DNA of 64,000 nt from the NCBI GenBank assembly GCA_017893485.1, contig CM030362.1, positions 31,414,089 to 31,478,088 of the forward strand, read 5' to 3'. The notes beneath the pieces are model-generated. The model was given only the letters and a program-made list of their open reading frames with translations. It had not been told where the DNA came from and made no database searches. A program made the position numbers and the translations under genes. Origin of the DNA: Hemerocallis citrina. Lineage: Eukaryota > Streptophyta > Magnoliopsida > Asparagales > Asphodelaceae. Below are positions 44,480 to 55,878 of the stretch, piece after piece. How positions within the stretch are numbered: position 1 is the stretch's first letter; every line of letters begins with the position of its first letter.

Positions 44480-46420
44480 ACCACATGAGCTACAATACTA
44501 ACTACTTCAAAGTAGTGCAATTATTTAGACTGCTTAACAATAAAAGATACTCGGTCATCAGAACTATAGACACATTTTCATATAAGATAATACACATTTT
44601 CCGTTCATGGTTAGGTCGACCATAAATGACCATGTTTGACAGCCTTGACCCCAACCATATAAACAGCCTTTTTTAGTAAATAGGGTCCCCCAATACAATA
44701 TACATTTATATATATGGTCAGTCTATGATCGTCAACTTGACACTAAAACATCGTAGTCATGTTCAAAAATAAAATAAGTCAAAATACATGAAAAACTGAG
44801 CAAACATAAAAATAAATTGTTAAAATATTAAAATATAAATAACTTTACGGTTTCAAGCCATCCAGGTGAACTTCAGTAAAACGATCACCTTCGCAACCAA
44901 AATCAGTAAGTTCAGGGGGGAACATACTAAATTCCAACAGCATAGAAAATGAAAATACGCACCAAATTACAAGAAAACAAAGAAAGAAAACATGGGATAT
45001 GTCATAATTCACCTATATATTGACAAATAAAACAAGTAGGGTACTTCTTCTCGCTCAGTTTGAGTACCTAAAACCACCAAATCAGGTGAACCATGAATCA
45101 CAAGTCTCGAGTGCCTTAAAACCACCAATTCGGGTCAACCATGAATCACTGTCTTTGCCAGCCTCACCACCAACCATATAAATAGTGTTTCCTGCAAGAA
45201 GATTCCCCAAATACAGAATATAAAGCATATATGGGGTCAGGTTTGCTGTTAAAGCATCTACGTTCATGAAATTGGCACTATACTATCATTAGCTAGGTAC
45301 CAAAATAAGTAACACAAAAAGTTTGATAAATGTAAAGTATACTGTGAAGTAAAATGAAATTAAAACTTTAAAACTTTTACTTGTTCCCAACCCCTCTACC
45401 TTAAGTGATCAAAGTAAATGGTTACCTTCCCATACCCAAAATAAGTTAAATCTTGGGTAAACATATCAAGTTCCAACAACCTAGAAAACCCAAATAAACC
45501 ATAAAAATACACGAAAGCATAGGCAAAAAACAAAAAGTGTCTCAGAATTTTCCTTTATATAGGCAAATAAAAGAAGTAGGATACTTTTTTGACTCAGTTT
45601 GAGTGCCATTAAACCACTTATTTTGGTCAAACGTAAATTTGTCTTTTTAGCCTCGCCCTAAACCATTTTAATAGCTTTTTTCGCAAATGGAGCCTCCCAA
45701 AACTGTATACAGTGTATATATCTATGGTCAGGGCTGCTGTTAAGACATCTTTGTTCATGAAATTGGTACTAAACCATCATAGCCGGGACCAAAATAAGTA
45801 ATAAATCACAAAATATAAAGGCACCTGAAGAAATTGAACAAATATGAAGAAAAATTTTAACCAAAATTTAAAATATATTGTTTGACAAATCTGATAATAC
45901 TTTTGTCAAATATAAAGTAATTGTGAAGTAAAATGACATTAAAACATTAAAACTTTGTATTCAGTTCTAACCTCTAGGCGATATTAAGTAAATCATCACT
46001 TTCTCAAACAACCAAAATCAGTAAAATTCTGAGGTACACATACCTAATTTGAACGGACAAGAAAATGAAAATATCCACCAAATTACACAAAAGCATAGGT
46101 GAAAGATACAGAAGTGCCATAACCACCAAGTCAGGTCAACCATAAACACCATGTACTTACAGCCTCACCAGCAACCATATATATAGCGTTTTTAGCAGAG
46201 TGTCCCCTAATACTGTTTACAATTTATACATAATACAATGTATATATATATGGTTATGGTTGCAGTCAAAACACCAATTTTCATGAAATTGGCACTAAAC
46301 TGTCATAGCCCTTTACCAAAACAAGCAAGAAATGATCAAAAAGTAAAAACAACTGAAGATAAACAAACAATAAATCAAAGATACAGAAAACGATAAGAAA
46401 CCCATTATAAGAAAACCATT
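44480..46420. repeat. Diverged tandem repeat, ~500-bp period, about four units
   Basis: A landmark (cagcctcaccaccaaccatat and variants) followed by AT-rich sequence, tatggtcagg-like and catgaaattggcactaaac-like blocks recurs near 44640, 45160, 45650 and 46162, spacing roughly 490-520 bp. The segments between (aaatcagtaa, gaaaatgaaaat, caaataaaa-aagtagg) also repeat. Units are well diverged, so the array is old. No coding sequence. Confidence 0.75.
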
Positions 46421-47659
46421 AAAAAAACCAGTATTTCTCCGACATGCAAGTAAAACCAAACAATCAAAAAGAAGTTAATTTAAAAAATAATTAGAAAAAA
46501 AAAAACTTCATGGTCGAACCTACCCCGTAAAAATAAGTATATCCCACAGATTCCGCTTCCAGGATAAGAAAGAGGAGGACCAGATAAACCCTACCATCCT
46601 TCTCCCTCCCTTCTGTACAAGCGAGTGGCTGCAAGTTGCCTCGCCTTCGCTGTAAAAGGAGAGAAGGAAGAAGTAGTAGGGATTTATGTTCTTTTTTGAA
46701 CAGTAAATCTAAGGAATTCCACAAACAAAGTCATCTGCTTCATAGATTTCTTCTTTTAGAAAGAGAGATAAAAGGAGAGAAAAGAAGGGGGTTCCCATTT
46801 TTGGCAGCCAAACCCTACTTCTCTGCTTTTCCCTAATCCACCTCCTAACAACGAACACTGTGTCTCAATAGCAAATAATTTTAGCAGCCAGAACCATCTG
46901 GAATTTCTCAGATTATCACAATAGAAGAATGAGAAGAGAGAGATCATCCTCATTTGTAGTAGTGCTTTTCAATGTTATTATTTCAAGCAATAAAATCCTG
47001 AAGTTGCCACTTACCACTTGGTACACCCAAACAAGTATTTTATTGTTTGTATAACTAAGTTTCGTGCACCCTTGCCCGCAAATAAATAAGATGCGCTTAT
47101 ACAGAAACATGCAGGATAATTAAGCAATAAGTTCTATAACAAGTAAATCCTTGAGAAATGGGCTATCACCTTATGTAAGATAACAAGAGCATTTCAGGCA
47201 TCAAACAGAGTATATAGAGTAAACTTGCTACCACTTCATGTAAGATAACAAGTGCATTTCAGGTATCAAACAGAATATGTAGAGGTAACTTATATCTAAG
47301 TATCTAACACATTGAAGAACAAATAGTGAGCATCCCACAGAATCTGTGACCACATGATACTACGTAAATCATCCTTTCACACCTACAAGAATCTAGTGAC
47401 CAAGACCAACATGATATTACAAATTCACTGAATATTGCAAAATAGTTAATTACTGGGAGAGGATAGACAAATAAATCTTCAACTAAATTCATGCTTAACA
47501 AAAATTCTGTTAAACTACATTTCAAACAAATGAAACACAGCGTAAATTTTCTTTTGTGAAAAGATATAGACATGGGCATATTGCACTATTGTTCATGATA
47601 CAATCATAGTACAAGGAAATGATACGAAAGGGTAAAGAAATGAAAAGGGATACATTCAA
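46421..47659. other. Intergenic, with a small tandem duplication
   Basis: About 47162-47290 holds two copies of a ~66-bp unit (TGTAAGATAACAAG then gcatttcaggYatcaaacag). The A/G-rich DNA at 46550-46700 gives only low-complexity frames. Nothing else is recognised. Confidence 0.45.
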
Positions 47660-47662
47660 CAA

Positions 47663-48041
47663 GGGACTGTTTGGTTAGCTGTAAGATTATTGTAGGAAAA
47701 GAGATCCAAGGTAGTGGCATTGTTCACGTGGTTAGTTTAGCTGTTTTTTTACATGAATTTGGATTCCCACTGTAGCGCCATCTAAAATCCGAAAAAAAAA
47801 AAAACCATGAACTCAGTTGAAGTGCGCTACTGTAGCTTTTTTTAATTGTTTCTCTCTCCTCTCTTTTTACACTATCCAACCTACTCTGCTACATTAAATT
47901 TCTTTCTCTCCTCTCTATCCTATATTACAATATAAAACTACATCTAAACAACTACTTTTTTAGAACTCATTTCGACATATTTCTTTTTCCTGCAGTAATC
48001 TTCATGGTTTGGAAATATTTCACAACCAACCAAATACCCCC
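47663..48041. mobile_element. MITE with GTTTGGTT termini (Tourist-like)
   Basis: The left end GGGACTGTTTGGTTAGCTG and the right end (reverse complement GGGGGTATTTGGTTGGTTG) are inverted repeats. CAA on both sides (47660-47662, 48042-48044) may be a 3-bp duplication. The GTTTGGTT terminus is common in plant PIF/Harbinger- or hAT-type MITEs. The family is uncertain because CAA is not the usual TTA. Confidence 0.6.
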
Positions 48042-48429
48042 CAAGTGTACCAACTCACTTCACCAAGTACCCATTACTAAAATAGTTATAATTATAATCA
48101 GTTCTAGATCTGATAGCTATTAGTTACCATATAAATGTCTGACTTAGTGCTAAGGCAAGCAAACATGTTGAGGATAAGTCTCTGGCCATCCTGTTGGGAC
48201 TAATACAAACTAAAGTTTGGACGCATTAGCCCCTATCATGTACGTTTAGGTGAGCCTTATAGTCAAATGATTCGGTTTTAGTCAAGCTTCAAGAAACTTT
48301 GTTTTCTTATGTCCCATCTTCATATTTCTCTACATGTTTCCTTAATTTTATTCGAGCTCTATAGTTGGGGTCATCATCACTTACGCAGGGCTTTATGTTG
48401 TAGTCTAGGACGTTTAATTGTATCCATAG

Positions 48430-49440
48430 TCAAGAATGTAATGTTACAGAGCAAGTGCATTCTAAGGTCAAGAAATATTACCAGCGTTTTAGCAATTCCG
48501 ATATCACACGCTCGACCTGGTGAGTAAGAGGATCAACCTACAGTATACCATTAATGATAGGAGGTAAATAAAATAATTTTTTTAAAACTCACTTAATCAT
48601 AAGAAACAACTAAATACAAAAGCTTTCCGAAACATATACCAGAACATATACAAAAGCTCACCAATTTTATAATACACTAATGCACGCACGAGACAGAGAA
48701 AAGGATATCACCTGATAAGTTTGAAGCCTCACATCTGTTTGTGGCATCGATCACAAATGCTTCAGAACCCATGTTGAGAAAAAGCTAGGAATCTCACACT
48801 GGTACGATCTCTTGTCCTGCTACCCAAAGTCCCCTCACAGTCTCGTCCAAGCATTTGGTCTGCAAACAAAATTACCAAAGATGAAACAAAATTCAAATTG
48901 AAGTTAAAAGGAACCAAGAAAGAGTCATTTGAACAATACCATTTAAAAAAATCAAAATGACCCCTTCCTCACTGTACGCTTGGTCACGTAGCTAATAGTC
49001 TGCATTAAGAGTAAATGAATATAACCAATTAAATTATCCATAAATCTAAATTGGTGGATTGTACACTACTCTGTTTGGTTAACCATTCTTGCCTTCAATA
49101 GTTGCATAATAGTTGCTTAGATGATATTGCCTGGTATCCAAATTCTCCGCCTCTACAACAGATTGCTCCTGCAATAAACAATAGCTAGCAGTTATATGAA
49201 GTAAACTGAGGAATATCAAATCATACAATCCAGTAACATACATTGACACTAACCTGAAGCAGTCTGCCTTCACTGTAAGTAAAGAAGAAGATAAATTCCA
49301 CCTTACTCTTTACTCAGACCGTTTCTTCCAAATATATGAAAATTCAGTGAGTTCCTCCAATTGCAGCCCAGCAAGGCATCTACAGAAGTAAAATGAATAG
49401 ACATGAAATGAAAAGTTGGATGATGTTATACATTGTACAA
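48430..49440 (-). pseudogene. Decayed gene copy paralogous to 51.3-52.4 kb
   Basis: Segment-by-segment matches link 48430-48660 with 51310-51520, 48720-48870 with 51650-51850 and 49080-49440 with 52080-52410. In the exon equivalent to 52078-52138, this copy (about 49090-49155, minus) reads RRRIWIPGNII then a stop and an 11-bp insertion. The equivalent of exon 52260-52346 (about 49265-49375) has extra sequence but a good donor CAG|GTTAGT. It is therefore the more damaged of the two copies. Confidence 0.55.
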
Positions 49441-49552
49441 AGCATGTAAAAAGCAAGGCCAGTCAGATTTATAGGGGCTTGTGCGGAAAGAAAAAAATGG
49501 GCCTTTAAACATTCTAACACTAATTTTACTTTATTTTGATTTTGATTTTGAT

Positions 49553-49555
<3 letters not shown>

Positions 49556-49595
<40 letters not shown>
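49556..49595. repeat. (AT)n microsatellite
   Basis: About 40 bp of alternating A and T. Confidence 0.95.
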
Positions 49596-49598
<3 letters not shown>

Positions 49599-49908
49599 TT
49601 CAGTTGGAAAATACGAGTATGGTACATTCTGTATCTTAAAATTTTTATATGAATTCATTTGAAAAATACCTTTCAAATTTTACATCATTGGAGTCTCCAA
49701 TACCTGGGACGACTTAATCGATATCTTGAATTAGTCGTCTCATCAATTAAGATGAAATAGTATAAATGTGGTTAAGAATTCATAATCTTACAACGCAGGA
49801 AATACACGATTAAAAAAAGTTTCACGTAATTCATCCAAAAAAAAAAAAGTTTCACGTATATATATAATCTCAACAATTAATGAAAGAAACATAGAAATCA
49901 TTAAAAAC

Positions 49909-49911
<3 letters not shown>

Positions 49912-49977
<66 letters not shown>
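49912..49977. repeat. (TA)n microsatellite
   Basis: About 66 bp of alternating T and A directly abutting the fold-back element to its right. Confidence 0.95.
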
Positions 49978-49978
<1 letters not shown>

Positions 49979-50332
49979 AGTCCCCTTCCGTCGTGCACCA
50001 CCCATGGGGCACACACAGCGCATGCACTCGGCCTTCGGGCATTCATATCGACGATCCGAACCATTCACATTGATCTACATATCTAAATTAGTCTAAATAT
50101 ATAAAATCAAGTTATTTGAAATTCATTTGCTCATGCGTTGAAGTATTACAAAATTGTATGGCTGAATATCGTTTTTTATAATGACAAGATGGATGATCAA
50201 ATGAATTTCAAATGACTTAATTTTACATATTTAGACTAATTTAGATGTGTAGATCAATATGAACGGTTCGGATCGTCGATATGAACGCCCGAAGGCCGTG
50301 TGCACCATGGGTGGTGCACAACGGAAGGGGAT
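49977..50332. mobile_element. Fold-back MITE (~355 bp) inserted at a TA tract
   Basis: Left arm TCCCCTTCCGTCGTGCACC..GGCATTCATATCGACGATCC and the right arm in reverse complement match at roughly 90% over about 150 bp, leaving a short loop near 50130-50190. TA lies on both sides, so a TA duplication cannot be told from the microsatellite. A transcript would fold into one long hairpin. Confidence 0.82.
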
Positions 50333-50397
50333 TATATATAGAGAGAGAAATGCTCCATCGAAAACGGGTCTAGTTTTCACGGGTTGGAAAACACCAA

Positions 50398-50815
50398 TCT
50401 GAGCTGTTGGATCACTCATGATCGTGATCAGCGGCTCAGATCGAGCTCCCCATAACCCGTTTCAATTGATCAGCGGAGGGTTATTTTAAGAATTTTGTCC
50501 CAAATAACTCTTCGCTGAACAGATTCTAAAAAAAATTGATATAACCTAGGCCGTTGTTGGGAACAACGGCCTAAATTATAAAAAAAAATGAATTATAGGC
50601 CGTTGTTTGGAACAACGGCCTTGTTCTAAATTTTTATAACCTAGGTTATAGAAATTTTATAACCTAGGCCGTTGTCATTTTTCAGAGCGAATCAGGCGAA
50701 GAGTTATTTGGGACGAAATTCCCAAAATAACCCTCCGCCACTTAAGTGATATTGGGTGATGGGCGGGGGCGATCTGAGCCGCTGATCACGATCAAAAGTG
50801 ATCCAACATGCTACA
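50398..50815. mobile_element. Second fold-back MITE with GGCCGTTGT palindromes
   Basis: The arms GTTGGATCAC..GATCGTGATCAGCGGCTC and GGAGGGTTATTTT..CCCAAATAACTCTTCG recur inverted at 50690-50813. The centre (about 50550-50670) has short palindromes GGCCGTTGTTGGGAACAACG and relatives. No TSD found. Confidence 0.72.
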
Positions 50816-51309
50816 TCGAGTCTAATTAATTAACTGAACAAAGAGGAAGTACACCCTAATTCTGCTCCACACCATCTAATATAGCAGCAACTGATGAAAC
50901 AGGCTATTTAGAGAAGTGTTTGGACCATAAGTTTGCCATCAATAAAACTTTGCTAAATCAATTCTAATTAACTGAACAAAGATGTAGAGTAAACTTTGGT
51001 TGGAGGAGTAAAACATAATTCTGCTTAAGATCATCTATATAGCTTTAGAGATTGTAGAATGTTTCATCTTCTCTAGTCACACCGTCACAGTCTTCACTTA
51101 TTGATGGTACAGGTCATCGGAAGTGTTGTGACACAACATTGTGAACAATGAATTCTAACGAACACAAAAACCTTTAATGATACATAGTGAATAAACATCC
51201 GAGCAAACTTCACATTAGAAAATGATGAGTTGAATTAAGATTTAGCTGGCAGCCTAGTATCATGTAGAATATTAAGGATAGGCACACAACACAGTTACTT
51301 TCACTACTG
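50816..51309. other. Intergenic, nothing recognised
   Basis: AT-rich, no gene or terminus seen. Confidence 0.4.
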
Positions 51310-51920
51310 TTAAGAATGTAATGCTACAGTGCAAGTGCATTCTAAGGACAAGAAGTATTACCAGCATTTTAGCATTTCCAAAATCACAGAGCTCGACCCG
51401 GTGAGAAAGAGGATCAACCTTCAACATGTCAATAAATATAGGAAGTTAATAAAACAAAAAAGAAAGGCAATTATTCATAAGGAACAACTAAATCTAAAGC
51501 TTATCGAAGCATACCAGAAGGTTTTTTGTGGCTTCACATCTCAGTTCCAGGATTTGCACAAATATATGCTAGCCCTTTAAGATCTGCACATTAAATATCC
51601 AATTGATTTTACCAATTCACCCATATCCCATATACTACAGCAAGAATGATCCCGAGAAAAGGACATCAACCCTCTAAGTGTAAAGCTTTACTTATGTATG
51701 TGGCATCCTTTAGTTTGCATTGTTATAATGCTTCAAAATCCAGGTTGAGAAAGATGGAATCATATTGGGATGATCCATCAGCCCCGTCAATCGCAGCTCC
51801 CATTGTTTGTATTCCCATGTCCTGCTACTCTATCTAAAGAATAGGTACTATATCAGTCACGCACTTCAACTGCTCACTTTTTAATCAAAAAGCTTAGGAG
51901 GAGAGAGATTGATTCAATAC

Positions 51921-52346
51921 CTTGCTGCTTGGTTACACTTCTGAAGCTGGAAGGGTCAGTCCCCTGCAAGAACAAAAATAGCAAAAAGGATTAGTCTTTG
52001 AATCAAATAGGGCAAAACCTAAACTGATTTCACTTACAAAACCCTAAATCGATAATTTTGATCCAAAAACTACTCACTCTGCTTCTTGCCATCAATAGTT
52101 GCGTAGATGATACTGCCCGGTATCTGAATCCTCCGCTTCTACAACAGATTGTTCCAGTAATAAAAAATAGCTAGCAGTTATTATAAAGTAAACTGAGGAA
52201 AATCAACGTGAAGCAAGAGTTTCAAACCATACAATCCAGTAACATACAATGATACTAATCTGAAGCAGTTTGCTTTCACTGCAGGTAAAGACTAAAGCTG
52301 GTTCCACCATGCCTATCTCCTCCAATTTCAGCCCAGCATATGGCAT
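51921..52346 (-). pseudogene. Three exon-like islands of an unidentified gene
   Basis: Minus strand, in order: 52346-52260, acceptor tttgtag, 29 open codons starting MPYAGLKLEEIGMVEPALVF and ending SESKLLQ, donor replaced by CAG|ATTAGT (the paralogue at 49.26 kb keeps GT). 52138-52078, acceptor gttgtag, KRRIQIPGSIIYATIDGKKQ, donor A|GTGAGT. 51963-51921, acceptor cttgcag, TDPSSFRSVTKQQ in one frame, donor CAAG|GTATTG. The phase from the second to the third does not fit, so the copy is probably broken. I do not recognise the protein. The plus-strand frame at 51329-51580 is not supported by its paralogue. Confidence 0.45.
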
Positions 52347-52822
52347 CTACAAAAGTAAAACGAATATACCCGAAATGAAAAGTTGGATGATGTTATATAG
52401 AGAGTACGAAGCATGTAAAGAGCATGTGAATGAAAACAAAAGTAAACCATACTAAGAAAAAGTGTAGATACATCTTACCCATCAGATTGTAGGATTTTGT
52501 TTGGCCGTCAGGTCGGCACAAATGCACTCTACTGAGACAGTGTAATATAAACAGAAGAAAGAAAGCTATTGTGTGAAAAATCTAACAATTTTTTGTAAAA
52601 TAACCATTTAGTGCTTCCTGCTTTCATGAAGAATCTAATAATTTTTTGGTAAAATGAATGTAAAATGACACCCTGAACTTCGCAAAATGCAGCATGCTAG
52701 CTATTTAGTTAAGGGTAGCAGAATTTGCATGTGAATTGACACCATGAAGTTGACAAATTGAAGCATGATAGCTATTAAATTAAGGGCAGCAGATTTTACA
52801 TTCTATCCATTTGGCTGCATAA

Positions 52823-53400
52823 GAGCATCCACAGTCGTTGAGGGTCAAAATATGCATAAATGGATAAATGAATATAGCAAAGTTACGTTTTGGTGCAGTC
52901 GTTGAATGCTATTTTTTACCATTTTAAATTAAAATAATAACAGACGGTGCTTCGTGTGCCGTCGGAGAAGAAAAAAAAATTAAAAAACATTTTAAAACGG
53001 TGGGACGGCATGTCATGTTCCGTCGGAGGAAAAAAATTTTAAAAAGGTGTGACGGCACTTCAAGTGCCGTCCGAGGGAAAAAATCGTCCTTGAAGTGCAA
53101 ATAAAAAATTATAAAAAAATTATAAAAAATTACAAAAAAATCAGAAATTACGAAAAAATTACAAAAATATTTCAAAAAATTACAGAATAATTACAAAAAA
53201 TTGCAAATTACTACCTACAGGGTGGGACGACACTTCAAGTGCCGTCCGAGGGTTCCGTGGTTTTTTTTGGTTTTTTATTAGGAAATTAAATTTTTTTTTG
53301 GAGGGACGGCACTTCTAGTGCCGTCCGACCATTAAAAAAATATTTTTTTTGGTGCGACGGCACTTCAAGCTCCGTCTCTCATCTATATAATAAAACACAA
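52823..53400. mobile_element. Harbinger-like MITE fragment with repeated palindromes
   Basis: The left end GAGCATCCACAGTCGTTG after TAA is the same terminus as the right end of the element at 697-5352. The interior carries about six palindromes with arms like GACGGCACTT and AAGTGCCGTC around a central base (near 52946, 52995, 53051, 53226, 53304 and 53356). No right terminus was found, so it may be truncated or interrupted. Confidence 0.6.
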
Positions 53401-54319
53401 AGAAAGCTATCAAGTGGCTCTCCTTCAATCCCCCAAAAAATCAAAGGCCCAGATCTAACCTCACAAAACATATTTCCCCCCCTAAAAGTTCCCCCCAAAA
53501 CTTAAATTCAACTCCCCCACCCAAACAACTCCTATATTTATTTAATTATTTTCTCTCTCTCTCCCTCTCTCTCTCCCTCCCTCTTCTATTCAAAAAATTA
53601 AGAAAATAAAAAAATAAAAAATTTTAAAAATTTTAAAAAAGACATACTAATTATATATGTATATCATGTCGGTTTACTCTCCAACCTGATATATTGGCCG
53701 ATATATTGGATATATCAAGGATATTTAAAACACTACATGAGTGCACACACTACTTCATATTATCTTTAATTGAAGAATTACTCATCAATTTACCATCATG
53801 AGAAATGATTGAACCTAAGTGAGTTTACTCCCAGGAATTTCCTACCCAACAACCTCATTTCAATTTGGCATTTCTATTTGGAGTCTTGATTAAATTACAT
53901 TCCAAATATGTTACTTCTCTACTTTCATTTTTCTCATCTAAAAAACTATACAATAACATCAAAAAACAACAAGCCCCTACCATAGCATTTAATTTCAAGT
54001 TCATTCATCTACAGCCAAGAGCCTAATAGATTCACCATACACAGTTCAAATTTTATCGACTTTCCTAGTATATTTTTACCAAGTGATACACAAACACATT
54101 CATAAAGCAATTATGAGAGAAAGAGAGAGAGAGAGAGCTTACCCAATACACCCGACCTACAGAGCCGACCTACATAACCAAGGACACGTCTGCTTCTTCA
54201 CAATCTCATCTACTCAGCACATAAAACATCAAATTAGGTGAATTTCTTTACTTTCAATTTTGAATAAAATCACAAACTCAATTTGTTTCTGGCAATACCC
54301 ATTCCCTTTACCTTGTCAA
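53401..54319. other. Intergenic, low-complexity
   Basis: C-rich/A-rich and (CTCTCC)n stretches near 53540-53590, and GATATATTGG motifs near 53690 that resemble a decayed MITE end. No gene. Confidence 0.45.
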
Positions 54320-54463
54320 CTCTAACTCTCGCACCAACAATGCAGTTGAGTGTCAGACATGTGACGTCCCGTCTTTCCTTTTATCTTGCATATATGAAAT
54401 CAAAAGAAAAGTTCTTTAAAATATGTGCAAAAATAAAAATGAAGGGAAAATATTTACACATAC

Positions 54464-54664
54464 CTCTCTTTCCCAATCCAATTCGGACCTGAAACCCATC
54501 CAATCAGACCCTTCTTTTTATCTTCGAACCTGAAATCAAATCAAATAATAAAGAAAGAGGCTTCAAAATCCGAGCTAAAAAAATACAAGAAAAAAGAAAG
54601 GAAAAAGAGGATCCTTTACCTCTAATTTGACGGCAATGAGAAATCTTCCTTCAATTTTTGCCAC
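54464..54664 (-). pseudogene. Exon-like islands downstream of the predicted first exon
   Basis: Minus strand: a frame VAKIEGRFLIAVKLE ending at donor GAG|GTAAAG (about 54664-54620), then acceptor gatttcag and FEDKKKGLIGWVSGPNWIGK (54529-54464) with donor GAG|GTATGT. Both have diverged copies near 33250-33000 (EGRFLITVKLE and YEDKKKGDGIGLG with a stop). The upstream border of the first is unclear, since all frames close within a few codons. The protein is unrecognised. Confidence 0.42.
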
Positions 54665-54869
54665 TTCTAACTAAACGTTCCTTCTTCGAAACTTGCAAAT
54701 TTGTTGGAAATCGGTTGCAAAATATGAAGAAAGAGGAAGATTAGGGTTTCCAACTTGTACTAAATTTCAGATTTGATAGAAATCTAGAACGAAAATCCCT
54801 CTTTTTTCTTGATGAATCAACAGACTAAACAAAAATATAGATGCATGTTTCGAAAATTGATGAACTCAC

Positions 54870-54956
54870 CGGTCGAACGCTTCCTCGCTTCGCGATCGGA
54901 GTTGGAACGCTTCTTCTTAGGGTTTTAGGGTTGCGGTTTTGGGCGGTGGCGGCCAT
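54870..54956 (-). CDS. Putative first coding exon of an unidentified gene
   Basis: On the minus strand an ATG at 54956 opens 29 codons, MAATAQNRNPKTLRRSVPTP then IAKRGSVRP, ending exactly at a canonical donor CCG|GTGAGT. A TATA box (TATAAATA, 55204-55197) lies about 240 bp upstream with C/T- and GAT-rich leader sequence between. The basic, Ser/Thr/Arg-rich start could be a cytosolic tail or organelle-targeting sequence. I do not recognise the family. Downstream islands with splice borders follow to about 51.9 kb, but frames do not join cleanly, so the gene may be dead. Confidence 0.4.
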
Positions 54957-55196
54957 GGATGAAGAAGGTTCGAGATCAGAAAGGATAGAGATGGAGATCG
55001 GGATTGGGAATTTGGGATCGGGTTTCGGATTTTGATAGGGTTTTCATCCGGAATCGTAATGAAAAAAGTACTATCCAATATTATTCGGGTCGGATCCGAG
55101 CGGAGAAGGAATGAAGAATTGGAGATTGGAAATTTGGTATCGGGTTTCGGATTTTGAGAGGGCTTTGGTCCGCAACCGTATGAACAGTACCCTCTC

Positions 55197-55204
55197 TATT
55201 TATA
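55197..55204 (-). promoter_or_regulatory. TATA box of the putative minus-strand gene
   Basis: TATAAATA on the minus strand followed by GAGAGGGTACTG. The start of transcription would lie about 30 bp downstream, near 55165. A near-direct repeat (TTCGGATTTTGA.AGGG) at about 55020-55060 and 55145-55180 lies in the leader. Confidence 0.45.
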
Positions 55205-55245
55205 TTTTCGGATCCGAGTCCCAAGCCGTGTGGGTCTGGCTGTCT

Positions 55246-55480
55246 AAACCGTGTTAGCTTAAAATCTAAGCAGTAATTAATACACCAAACCGTGTTAGCT
55301 TAAATACTAAGCAGTAATTAATATACACAAACCGTGTTAACTAAAAAACTAAGCTGTAATTAATTGACAAACCGTGATTGCTTAAAAACTAAGGAGTAAT
55401 TAATACACACAAACCGTGCTTGCCTAAAAACTCATCAGTAGTAATTAATACAAACAGTGTATGCTTAAGAGCGGAGCTAA
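55246..55480. repeat. 41-bp tandem repeat, about six units
   Basis: AAACCGTG..GCTTAAAA.CTAAGCAGTAATTAATACA recurs at 55246, 55287, 55329, 55369, 55411 and (as AAACAGTG) 55452; spacing is 40-42 bp. It lies just upstream of the putative minus-strand promoter. Confidence 0.9.
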
Positions 55481-55702
55481 TTATTGTCAATCAGGCTATT
55501 TACATTTTAGCCCATAACAATTAATTAAATTACAACTTAAGTGTAGGACCTATATGCGAATATTTTTTGAGTGGATATAGTTCTAGAATTTGTAGACTAC
55601 GATGGAAAATAACACAAAAACATTTTACTTTGGTTGTTTCCCATACGCGTATACGATGCACGTTCTCATAAATCTCTAATCTCTAATCTCTAATCTCTGA
55701 TC

Positions 55703-55878
55703 TCTGATTCCTAATATTTTAATAGGAGAGTTGGGGTTGTGTAACCAAAAAATACGTGCAATGCACGTGCATAAATAATACAAAGAGCTCTAAGATTCGA
55801 TGTTAGACAACGTCAAAATTTTTATTTTTAAAAATATATATTTATAAAGACGTGTATCGCATATGTAAATTATTGCTT
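55703..55878 (+). mobile_element. Degenerate Helitron-family copy
   Basis: Starts near CCTAATATTTTAATAGGAGAG, with the ACGTGCAATGCACGTGCA motif internally and GACGTGTATCGCATATGTAA at its end, like the element at 18042. The terminal CTAG is lost. Confidence 0.5.

Noticed and set aside
51329..51580. 83-residue Lys-rich plus-strand frame
   Set aside because: The paralogous copy at 48430-48660 does not keep the frame, and the neighbouring splice signals are on the minus strand.
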